DNA from: Mesorhizobium_B sp035998495
Lineage (GTDB): Bacteria > Pseudomonadota > Alphaproteobacteria > Rhizobiales > Rhizobiaceae
DNA length: 64,000 nucleotides
NCBI GenBank assembly: GCA_035998495.1
Contig: DASYHP010000064.1
Span: 1-64,000, forward strand
Direction of reading: 5' to 3'
Numbering within the stretch: position 1 is the first letter of the stretch; the number at the start of each line of letters is the position of its first letter. The notes below the pieces were generated by a model, which was not told where the DNA came from, ran no database searches, and saw only the letters and a list, made by a program, of their open reading frames with translations. Positions 26,424 through 36,229 of this stretch are shown in pieces. The position numbers and the translations under genes were made by a program.

Positions 26424-27224
26424 TCATATAGACTCCTCCGGCCCGCCCCAAAAGCCCCCGGCGACATCATCCTCCCACGCCTCGCCCGGCAGCACCATGG
26501 CGAAGGCCAGCACGTCCACGCCCGATGCGCCGGCCCTTTTCAGAGCGCGCGCGACCGCGTTCACGGTCGCGCCGGTGGTGAAGACGTCGTCCACGAGGAG
26601 CACGCGTTTGCCGCGGAGGCGCGGGGCGGCCTCGGCCGGCACGGCGAAGGCGCCCCGGAGGTTTCGCTCGCGCTCGGCGCGGGAAAGCCCCACCTGCGGT
26701 CGGGTGCGGCGCTTGCGCGTCACCGCGTCCGGCTCGAAGGGCAGGCCCGTCTCGCGCGCCAGCGCCCGGGCGAGTTCGGCCGACTGATTGAAGCGCCGCT
26801 CCCAGAAGCGCCGCCAGTGCAGCGGCACGGCCACGATGAGGTCGGCCTCGGCGATGACCTCCGCGCCGGCGCGGGCCATCCAGCGCGCCATGGGCGGGGC
26901 GAGGTCGGTGCGGTCGGCATATTTGAGAGCGCGCGCGATGCGCGCCGCCGCACCGCGATAGGCGACCGCCGCCCGCGCGCGGTCGAAGACCGGCGGCTGG
27001 GCGATGGCCTGAGGCGACAGCGCGCCCTCCTCCACCTCGTAAAGAAACGGCGTGCCGAGCACCGCGCACCACGGCTTTTCGAGAAAGCGCAGCCCGCCCC
27101 AGCAGCGGGGGCAAAGCGTGCCGGGGGCGGCCACATGGCGGCGGCAGCCGGGACAGGTGGGCGGGAACAGGATTCTTCCGGCCTGCCCGATGAGGACCAG
27201 GGCGTGGAACGCGATGCTGGCCAC
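26424..27224 (-). CDS. comF: ComF-family phosphoribosyltransferase-like protein
   Basis: 266 residues. An N-terminal four-cysteine zinc finger (FPPTCPGCRRH, GTLCPRCWGGL; about 18-45) is followed by a type-I phosphoribosyltransferase fold with the PRPP loop VLLVDDVFTTGATV at about 210-225. Relatives are needed for DNA uptake in naturally competent bacteria, but the gene is also kept in species not known to be competent. GTG start at 27224 directly follows a GGGAGGGGAGGG ribosome-binding region. Divergent from the NDUFAF5-like gene. Confidence 0.9.
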   Translation of the reverse strand: MASIAFHALVLIGQAGRILFPPTCPGCRRHVAAPGTLCPRCWGGLRFLEKPWCAVLGTPFLYEVEEGALSPQAIAQPPVFDRARAAVAYRGAAARIARALKYADRTDLAPPMARWMARAGAEVIAEADLIVAVPLHWRRFWERRFNQSAELARALARETGLPFEPDAVTRKRRTRPQVGLSRAERERNLRGAFAVPAEAAPRLRGKRVLLVDDVFTTGATVNAVARALKRAGASGVDVLAFAMVLPGEAWEDDVAGGFWGGPEESI

Positions 27225-27309
27225 CCCTCCCCTCCCAAGCGCCGGCCAAGAGCGCTAAGTCTAGCAGCGCCGCACGGGGCTGACGAGGCGGCAACCGGGA
27301 AAGGGTTCG

Positions 27310-28173
27310 ATGACGCCGCTGTTCGACACGGAGCTGGCGCTTAGGCGCAAGCGGCGCGCGCTGGCGCAAGCCGCGCCCGGCGCGGATTTTTTGCTCAACC
27401 GCACGGCCGACGACCTGGCCGATCGCCTGAGCGTCGTGAGCCGCCGCTTTCCCCTTGCGGCCACCCTGTTCTGCGTGACCGACCACGCCGAACGGGCGCT
27501 TCTCGCCACGGGCAAGGTGGACGAGGTGGTGCGGGTCGAGGCCGATCCGCGATTTCTCGTCGGGGGGCGCGGCGTGGCGGGTCCGCCCGAAACCCTGCCC
27601 TTCGCGCCCGAAAGCCTCGACCTCGCGGTCTCCATGCTCGTGCTCCAGGAGGCCAACGACCTGCCCGGCCTGCTCGTGCAAGTGCGGCGCGCCCTGAAGC
27701 CCGACGGGCTCTTCCTGGGCGTCCTAGCAGGAGACGGCACCCTGCGCGAGCTGCGCGAAAGCCTGCTTCAGGCGGAAGCCGAACAGGGGCGCGCGAGCCC
27801 GCGCGTCCATCCCTTCACCGACATCCGCGACGCCGGCGGCCTGTTGCAGCGCGCGGGGCTGGCGCTTCCCGTGGCCGACCTCGACACGGTGGTGGTCCGC
27901 TACGACTCCATGTGGGGGCTGATGGCCGACCTTCGCGCCATGGGCGCGACCAACACGCTTCTGGAGCGCGCCAGAACGCCCGCCGGGCGAAAGCTATTCT
28001 TCCGGGCGGCGGAGATCTACGCCGAGCGGTTCTCCGACGCGGACGGCCGCGTGCGCGCCAGTTTCGCGCTGTTGTGGATGTCGGCCTGGGCGCCCGCGCC
28101 CACCCAGCAGCAGCCGCTGAAGCCGGGTTCGGCCACTACGCGGCTCGCCGACGCGCTCAAGCCGAAGGCGTGA
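27310..28173 (+). CDS. NDUFAF5-like methyltransferase-fold protein
   Basis: 287 residues. C-terminal features match the mitochondrial complex I assembly factor NDUFAF5: LKPDGLFLGVLAGDGTLREL, PRVHPFTDIRDAGGLLQRAGL and YDSMWGLMADLRAMGATN. NDUFAF5 modifies an arginine of the NDUFS7 (NuoB) subunit. The glycine-rich SAM motif I expected after FPLA is replaced by TLFCVTDHAERAL, without the usual GxGxG. The alphaproteobacterial branch often has this region altered, so enzymatic activity is uncertain. ATG at 27310 has AAAGGG upstream. Confidence 0.82.
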   Translation: MTPLFDTELALRRKRRALAQAAPGADFLLNRTADDLADRLSVVSRRFPLAATLFCVTDHAERALLATGKVDEVVRVEADPRFLVGGRGVAGPPETLPFAPESLDLAVSMLVLQEANDLPGLLVQVRRALKPDGLFLGVLAGDGTLRELRESLLQAEAEQGRASPRVHPFTDIRDAGGLLQRAGLALPVADLDTVVVRYDSMWGLMADLRAMGATNTLLERARTPAGRKLFFRAAEIYAERFSDADGRVRASFALLWMSAWAPAPTQQQPLKPGSATTRLADALKPKA

Positions 28174-28272
28174 CGGGCGAACGGCTGTCACGCCGCGCAT
28201 GATCGCTTCGGCCGGAAGCGCTCATGCGTCGGCGGCCGCGCTTCGGTTGCGCGAGGGTCGGTTGCCCGTGGT

Positions 28273-28458
28273 TCAGTTGTAAGTCGTGTCGAGGGCCTGG
28301 CGCAGCCGGCTTTCATTGCTGCCGAACAGGAATTCGATCGCGTCGGCCGCACTGCCGACGCCGGCTGCGACGGCCAGCGACAGAACGGCGGCGATCAGGC
28401 CATATTCGATGGCGGTGGCGCCTTGGCGGTCCCGCAGAAATCGCTGGATGAGGGACAT
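28273..28458 (-). CDS. Flp/Fap-type pilin
   Basis: 61 residues starting MSLIQRFLRDRQG. The class-III prepilin pattern Gly13 / ATAIEYGLIAAVLSLAVAAG is clear, so TadV-like prepilin peptidase would cleave after Gly13, leaving Glu5 and Tyr6. It is the structural subunit of tight-adherence pili. No cpa/tad genes are nearby, so this is an orphan pilin that would use machinery elsewhere. Two GTTAAC motifs lie just upstream. Confidence 0.85.
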   Translation of the reverse strand: MSLIQRFLRDRQGATAIEYGLIAAVLSLAVAAGVGSAADAIEFLFGSNESRLRQALDTTYN

Positions 28459-28567
28459 CGGCTTCGATCCTTTGCACGCCAACTTACCCGCGCACACGTG
28501 CCGCAAAGGTTAACGCCGGCGGCGGCATTGCGCACAGCGTTAACGTTCCTGGCCGGCCTGACGGCGA

Positions 28568-28879
28568 TCAGCAGTCGCCGCTCCGCACGCCGTTGGCGTG
28601 GATCACGCAAATGGCCGACGGGCTGGGCTGGAGCACGCTGCGGCGGATCACATAGTTTGAAGCCGGACGCCTTGTGGCGCCGGTGCTCATCATGTCGAGG
28701 CCGCTCGCGAGGCCCGCATCGCTCACGCGGACGCGGGCGTTGCGGTCGAGCATGGGCGTGGCGATCAGCGCCAGCGCCACGGCCGCCGAGCCGAAGAGCA
28801 GCGCCACGCGGATCGCGCTGACCCTGGGCAAGCCTGCGCGCGGGGCCCGCCCCTGCTCCAACACGTCCCACTCGCTCAT
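28568..28879 (-). CDS. Single-span membrane protein of unknown function
   Basis: 103 residues. A short cytoplasmic N-terminus is followed by one transmembrane helix (about 23-43, IRVALLFGSAAVALALIATPM) and an exported C-terminal part ending YVIRRSVLQPSPSAICVIHANGVRSGDC, with two cysteines that could pair. This ending looks like a short hypothetical family of Hyphomicrobiales; function unknown. A 15-base palindrome lies 39 bases upstream of the start. Confidence 0.6.
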   Translation of the reverse strand: MSEWDVLEQGRAPRAGLPRVSAIRVALLFGSAAVALALIATPMLDRNARVRVSDAGLASGLDMMSTGATRRPASNYVIRRSVLQPSPSAICVIHANGVRSGDC

Positions 28880-28917
28880 GGCCCTTACGTCCTCGCCGCC
28901 GTTCCGCCGTCCCCATT

Positions 28918-28932
28918 CGTGAAATTTTCACG
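28918..28932. promoter_or_regulatory. Palindrome, possible operator
   Basis: CGTGAAA-T-TTTCACG is a perfect inverted repeat with 7-base arms around one base. It lies 39 bases upstream of the small membrane protein gene (start 28879). A-T-rich palindromes are unusual here, so an operator is plausible; no regulator is identified. Confidence 0.3.
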
Positions 28933-28983
28933 ATTCCCTTAGCGATGGCTTAACGGCAGGCGCGGATCGCTCCGGCGGCTAAA

Positions 28984-29421
28984 CTAAAGCAGGTCGATGA
29001 GGAACGGGATCAGCGGCGCGTCGGCGGGCGGCATGGGATAGTCGCGCAACAGTTTGGGCCGCACCCATTTGAGCGCCTGGCCCTCGCGACCAACGGCCAC
29101 GCCGGAGAAGCGGCGGCACACGAAAAGCGGCATCAGGAGATGGAAGCGCTCGTAAACGTGGCTCGCGAAGGTGAGCGGCGCGAGGCACGGAATCTGCGTG
29201 TCCACGCCGAGCTCCTCCTGCAGCTCGCGGATCACGGTTTCCTCCGGCGTCTCGCCCGGCTCCACCTTGCCGCCGGGGAACTCCCAGAGCCCGGCCATCG
29301 GCTTGCCGGGCGGGCGTTGCGCGATGAGCACGCGGTTGTCGGCGTCGATCAGCGCGCAGGCCGCCACCAGAAGCAGCGGCTTGTTCGCGGGCTTGCCCCC
29401 GTCATCTGCGGGCGCGCTCAT
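28984..29421 (-). CDS. mutT: Nudix hydrolase, MutT-like 8-oxo-dGTP diphosphatase
   Basis: 145 residues starting MSAPADDG. The complete Nudix box runs GGKVEPGETPEE...RELQEELGV. Residues LLVAACALIDADNRVLIAQRP and GLWEFPGGK are typical of MutT, which removes oxidised guanine nucleotides from the precursor pool. The start overlaps the GNAT stop by 4 bases (ATGA); argJ-GNAT-mutT are read together. Confidence 0.9.
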   Translation of the reverse strand: MSAPADDGGKPANKPLLLVAACALIDADNRVLIAQRPPGKPMAGLWEFPGGKVEPGETPEETVIRELQEELGVDTQIPCLAPLTFASHVYERFHLLMPLFVCRRFSGVAVGREGQALKWVRPKLLRDYPMPPADAPLIPFLIDLL

Positions 29422-30179
29422 GGGGTGGGCGGCCGGCGGTAATGGTAGCGATACAGGTCGCGAAAGCCCAACGCGGTGTAGAGCTTTCGCCCCGCCTCGT
29501 TGTCGGCCTCCACCTGCAGCCAGGCGTCGCGCGCGCCCTTGAGCCGCGCCCATTTGAGCGCGGAAAGCACCAGCCGTCTCGCATGGCCCTTGCCGCGCTC
29601 GCTCGGGGCCGTGGCCACCTCGAACAGGCCGGCCAGCTCGCCGTCATGCACACAGACGGCGGTGGCCACGGGCGTCCCCTCGCGCTCCAGCACGAACAGG
29701 CCCGCTTCCGGCTCGATGGCGTCGAGAAGCTCCGTGAGGCCGGGTTTGCGGGCGGCCGCCTCGTCCTGGACGGCGGCGTGCGCCGCGGCGAAGCGGGAAA
29801 AATCCTTGAGCGGGATCTGGTCCATGGCGTTCGACACGGCGGCGTCATCCAGCGGCATGCGCATGACCACCGACGGCGCGAACATCGACCAGCCCTCGCG
29901 GTCGAAATGATCCGACAGGCGGTCGCCGCTCAACGGCGACATGCGGAAGGTGAGCGGCCGCGCTTGCGCCCTGAACATGCTTTCCGCGCGCCCGATGCGC
30001 TCATCGAGCCCCGACATGTCACGCGCGTCGAGCGGATTGACCGAGTTCAAGCGTTTGGCGGGATGGCCGGGCGTCAGCCGGATCAGCCAGGTGCCGTCAT
30101 AGTGGGTCGTGGCCGCCGGCCAGGCGCGAAAACCCGCCGCCTCGAAGCGGCGCACCGTGGCGAGCAAGGGATCGGACAT
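29418..30179 (-). CDS. GNAT-family N-acetyltransferase
   Basis: 253 residues, start MSDPLLATVRRFEAAGF, 10 bases after the argJ stop; an ATG 14 codons upstream inside argJ is less likely. The acetyl-CoA loop is in ATAPSERGKGHARRLVLSALKWA, followed by LQVEADNEAGRKLYTALGFRDLYRYHYR, the usual GNAT end. The N-terminal half is a separate, more variable region. Substrate unknown. Coupled to mutT by ATGA. Confidence 0.88.
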   Translation of the reverse strand: MSDPLLATVRRFEAAGFRAWPAATTHYDGTWLIRLTPGHPAKRLNSVNPLDARDMSGLDERIGRAESMFRAQARPLTFRMSPLSGDRLSDHFDREGWSMFAPSVVMRMPLDDAAVSNAMDQIPLKDFSRFAAAHAAVQDEAAARKPGLTELLDAIEPEAGLFVLEREGTPVATAVCVHDGELAGLFEVATAPSERGKGHARRLVLSALKWARLKGARDAWLQVEADNEAGRKLYTALGFRDLYRYHYRRPPTP

Positions 30180-30189
30180 TTCCAAGCGA

Positions 30190-31422
30190 TCAACTGCGGT
30201 AGTCGCCGTTGATGGCGACATAATCCTTGGTGAGGTCGCAGGTCCACACCTGGGCAGACCCCTCGCCCAGGCCGAGATCGACGCGGACCTTGATCCGCTC
30301 GCCCTTCATGTGGGCCGACGCCGCTGCTTCCGAATAGTCGGGGTCGCGCTCGCCCGCATGGGCGACCCGCAGGTCGTCGAACCAGATGGCGAGCTTGTCG
30401 CGGTCGGCGGGCTCGCCCGCCTTGCCCACGGCCATCACCACGCGGCCCCAATTGGCGTCCTCGCCCGCCACGGCCGTCTTGACCAGCGGCGAGTTGGCGA
30501 TCGACAGCGCGACGCGCTTGGCGGAGGCGTCGGACACGGCGCCCGTGACGGCGATGGCGATCTCTTTCCGCGCGCCCTCGCCGTCACGCACCACCTGCAG
30601 CGCCAGGTCCTGCAACAGCGCGTGGAGTTCAGCGCGGAATGGGGCCAGGCGCGGGTCGTCCGCGTCTTCGATGCCGGGGGCGCCGGGCGCGCGGCCCGTC
30701 GCGAAAAGAAGAAGCGTGTCCGAGGTGGAGGTGTCGCTGTCCACCGTGATGGCGTTGAAGCTCCGCTCCACCCCTTCCGACAAAAGCGCCTGGAGCGCGT
30801 TTGCTGCGATCGCTGCGTCGGTCGCCACGAAGGAGAGCATGGTGGCCATGTCGGGGGCGATCATGCCCGCGCCCTTGGCGACGCCGTTGATCGTGACCGT
30901 GGCCTCGCCGATGCGGCAGGTCCGCGTGGCGAGCTTGGGAAAGGTGTCGGTGGTCATGATGGCTTCCGCCGCCTCGCGCCAGCGGTCGGCCCGCGCCTCG
31001 GCGGCCATGCCGGGCAGCAGCGGCGTGATGCGGCCGGCGTCGAGCGGCTCGCCGATCACGCCCGTGGAGGCCAGGAAGACCTCGTCCTCGCGGCAGCCCA
31101 GGGCCTCAGCCGCCGCCTGCGCGGTGGCGGCCGTGGCTTCGCGGCCGCGCCGGCCCGTGAAGGCGTTGGCGTTGCCCGAGTTCACCACCAGCGCCCGCGC
31201 CTTGCCTTGCGCGAGATTGGCCCGGCAGAGATCCACCGGCGCGGAAGCGCAGCGCGAGCGCGTGAACACGCCCGCGACCGCCGTGCCCTCGTCCAAGGCC
31301 ATGAGCAGAAGGTCCGTGCGGCTCTTGTATTTGATGCCGGCCTGGGCGGCGGCGATCCGCACGCCTGCGACGGCCGGCATCTCGGGAAACGTCTTGGGGG
31401 CGAGCGGCGATACGGCGGCCAT
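30190..31422 (-). CDS. argJ: Bifunctional ornithine acetyltransferase / N-acetylglutamate synthase
   Basis: 410 residues; transfers acetyl between N-acetylornithine and glutamate in the cyclic arginine pathway. Self-cleavage occurs before the threonine of GAGMIAPDMATML (Thr194), giving alpha and beta chains. AGVFTRSRCASAPV and VVNSGNANAFTG are family hallmarks. argH is in the same window at 40918-42363. Confidence 0.97.
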   Translation of the reverse strand: MAAVSPLAPKTFPEMPAVAGVRIAAAQAGIKYKSRTDLLLMALDEGTAVAGVFTRSRCASAPVDLCRANLAQGKARALVVNSGNANAFTGRRGREATAATAQAAAEALGCREDEVFLASTGVIGEPLDAGRITPLLPGMAAEARADRWREAAEAIMTTDTFPKLATRTCRIGEATVTINGVAKGAGMIAPDMATMLSFVATDAAIAANALQALLSEGVERSFNAITVDSDTSTSDTLLLFATGRAPGAPGIEDADDPRLAPFRAELHALLQDLALQVVRDGEGARKEIAIAVTGAVSDASAKRVALSIANSPLVKTAVAGEDANWGRVVMAVGKAGEPADRDKLAIWFDDLRVAHAGERDPDYSEAAASAHMKGERIKVRVDLGLGEGSAQVWTCDLTKDYVAINGDYRS

Positions 31423-31454
31423 GGCAACGGGGAAATGAGGGAACCGCGGCCCCT

Positions 31455-32372
31455 TTACTCCGCCGCGTTCGCCTGGTCGAGGGCCGTCTTGAGCGCGGGG
31501 TCGGCGATCTCGACCTGGGCCTTGTCGCGAAGCTCCTTCACCAGCGCGAAATACTTCTCGCGCAGGAGCAGCGAGCGGACCTGCTCCTTGACCGCCCCGA
31601 AGGCCGGCGGCTGCTGCACGCGCTTGTCGTCCACCTTGATGACGTGGAAGCCGAACTGCGACTGCACGGGCGCCTTGGTGTATTCGCCGACGGGCAGCTC
31701 GAAGGCGGCCTTCTCGAATTCCGGCACCATGCGGCCGGGCCCGAACCAGCCGAGATCGCCGCCGGTCTCCTTGCCCGACGGGTCGGTGGTGTGCTGGGCG
31801 GCCAGCTCCTCGAACTTCGCGCCCTCGCCCAACTGCTTGATGATGGCCTCGGCCTCGGCCTGCGTCCCGACCAGGATGTGGCGGGCATGGACCTCGTTGA
31901 CCGGCGGCTGGTTGGCGACCTCCTGGTCGTAGCGGGCGCGGATCTCCTCCTCCGCCACCTTTTCTGCGACTTCCGTCTCCACGAGCTCGGTGTGCAGCGC
32001 GCGCTGGCGCAAAAACTCCATGCGACGCTGGAACTCGGGGTCGTCCGTCAGGCCCGCGGCCTCGGCCTGCTTGGCGAGCACGCGGATTTCGATCACGGCC
32101 GAAAGCGCCGCGGCGCGGCGCGCCTCGGGGGGCAACTGGGCGAACTGCTGGTCGAGATCGTTGAGCGCGAGCTGCAGGTCGGCCTCGGTGATCGGCTGGC
32201 CGTCCACGGTGGCGACCACGGTCTCGGGCGCGACCGGCGCGGACGCCGCGGGCTCAGCCGGGGCCGCAGGCTGGGTCGGCGCCGGCTCCTGGGCGTTGAG
32301 CGGGCTCGCGGCGAGCGCGATCAGGGTCAGCGCTGCGGCGGCCTTCAGCCGGGCGGGGAGCAGGGACTTCAT
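31455..32372 (-). CDS. Periplasmic parvulin-type peptidyl-prolyl isomerase (PpiC/SurA-like)
   Basis: 305 residues. Signal peptide 1-28 (MKSLLPARLKAAAALTLIALAASPLNAQ), an Ala/Pro-rich linker, a SurA-N-like helical domain and a rotamase domain (about 155-250) with VHARHILVGTQAEAEAII, GGDLGWFGPGRMVPEF and QFGFHVIKVDDKR. It helps outer-membrane or secreted proteins fold. It is divergent from secA, so export and folding genes face each other. Confidence 0.93.
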   Translation of the reverse strand: MKSLLPARLKAAAALTLIALAASPLNAQEPAPTQPAAPAEPAASAPVAPETVVATVDGQPITEADLQLALNDLDQQFAQLPPEARRAAALSAVIEIRVLAKQAEAAGLTDDPEFQRRMEFLRQRALHTELVETEVAEKVAEEEIRARYDQEVANQPPVNEVHARHILVGTQAEAEAIIKQLGEGAKFEELAAQHTTDPSGKETGGDLGWFGPGRMVPEFEKAAFELPVGEYTKAPVQSQFGFHVIKVDDKRVQQPPAFGAVKEQVRSLLLREKYFALVKELRDKAQVEIADPALKTALDQANAAE

Positions 32373-32465
32373 CGGCGATCTCCGGGGGTTTCGGGTGTTC
32401 CGCGCCGCGGGCGGCAAGGCGAGGCAGGCTGGCGCATGGCGCGCTCGGGCCGCCCGAACACCACG

Positions 32466-32494
32466 TTGACATCAGTGGGGGCGGCTCTTATCTC
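32466..32494 (+). promoter_or_regulatory. Sigma-70 promoter of secA
   Basis: TTGACA (32466-32471), a 17-base spacer and TATCTC (32489-32494). Perfect -35 with the optimal spacing; -10 is a fair match. A start near 32501 gives a leader of about 124 bases before the secA ATG. Confidence 0.6.
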
Positions 32495-32624
32495 TCGCGC
32501 GTCCTGGCGTCCAGGAACCTTTTCTTGAGCGCCACCCCGTTTTTCGCCCGCTCGAGCATGCCTCGCGGGCGCCAAGCGCCGGCGGATCGGCCGCGGGCGC
32601 GGTCACTGAAAGGACCTCACCTTC

Positions 32625-35378
<2,754 letters not shown>

Positions 35379-35413
35379 GCGGATGGACGCGTCCGGCAAT
35401 CGTCCTTGGCCGG

Positions 35414-35656
35414 TCAGACAACCTTGATCGCGGCATGGTCCGCATAGCGTGCGAGCGCGGCATCGGCTGTCAGGAGGGTCAGCCGCTCCACAGAGCGGCC
35501 TGCGCGACCAGCATGCGATGCTGTCGTTTCCTAGCGACAGGCCCGCTGAAGTATTGATCGGCTGACTCGGACGCCATCAGCTCCGACGCCGCGTTTGGGA
35601 CGCGATGCGGTTCCGCCGCCGCCCACAACAAGCTGCATGTCGGTCAGCAGATTCAT
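35414..35656 (-). pseudogene. vapC: Decayed VapC-type PIN toxin
   Basis: Directly after the Phd antitoxin and overlapping its stop as ATGA, the minus strand opens MNLLTDMQ, the usual start of a PIN toxin (MNLLLDTH in relatives). Reading then fails: one frame gives AASELMASESADQYFS and HRMLVAQAALWS before a stop, and another gives VERLTLLTADAALARYADHAAIKVV ending at 35414. These pieces line up with the middle and end of VapC proteins. The remnant is about 243 bases against about 390 for an intact gene. Loss of an internal segment plus frameshifts make it non-functional. Confidence 0.7.
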
Positions 35657-35898
35657 TCTTCGCCGTAGAACATCGGCTCGATCTCTTCGGCGCCCATGGT
35701 GTCGAAATCGTCGGGCACCTTGAACTCGCCGGCCATGAAGCCCAACCGCGGCACCCTGCCCGCCTCTTCCGCTTCCAGCGGCACGACCTTCACCATCGGC
35801 TTGCCAGACTTGGCGATGATGAACGGCTCGCCCTTTGCGGCGCGTTCGACCAACCGCGAGAGGTGAGTCTTGGCTTCATGGATGTTGACCGTGTCCAT
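35653..35898 (-). CDS. Phd/YefM-type antitoxin
   Basis: 81 residues. The N-terminal MDTVNIHEAKTHLSRLVERA and IIAKSGKPMVKVVPL are typical of Phd/YefM DNA-binding antitoxins that pair with VapC/PIN toxins. The acidic C-terminal tail would wrap the toxin. The reading frame is intact while the partner toxin downstream is broken, so it may survive as an orphan repressor or as a guard against other toxins. Confidence 0.85.
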   Translation of the reverse strand: MDTVNIHEAKTHLSRLVERAAKGEPFIIAKSGKPMVKVVPLEAEEAGRVPRLGFMAGEFKVPDDFDTMGAEEIEPMFYGEE

Positions 35899-35998
35899 GA
35901 CGGCACTCCGAACTAAGTCCAGTTAGTTTGGGCTGCCTCAGGCAACATGGCAAGGTCGAAGGCATCGCTGTCGCCGCAGCTCGGCCGAAGGGGGTGGC

Positions 35999-36229
35999 TC
36001 AGCCTGCTTCCGCTTCGGCCAGCGCCGCGAGGTTGGCGAGCGCCCGCGCGCCCTGGGCGTTCATGTGCCTGCGGCCGAGGGCCACGTCGATGCGCAGGGC
36101 GAGTTCCTGCGGGTCCGCGCCCTTGAGGTCGGAGAGGGACGTGACGCCGATCTCTTCAAGATAGCCCAGCATGGTCGGGCCGATGGAATGGGCCTTCAGC
36201 ATCCTGGCGCGTTCGGCCGGCGGGATCAC
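35999..36229 (-). CDS. Small helix-hairpin-helix protein
   Basis: 76 residues. IGPTMLGYLEEIGVTSLSDLKGADPQELALRI is a helix-hairpin-helix-like stretch as in Cdd1/DUF4332 and TfoX C-terminal domains, suggesting weak nucleic-acid contact. The ATG overlaps the TIGR02302 stop by 4 bases (ATGA), so it is translationally coupled to that membrane protein. Function unknown. Confidence 0.78.
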   Translation of the reverse strand: MIPPAERARMLKAHSIGPTMLGYLEEIGVTSLSDLKGADPQELALRIDVALGRRHMNAQGARALANLAALAEAEAG

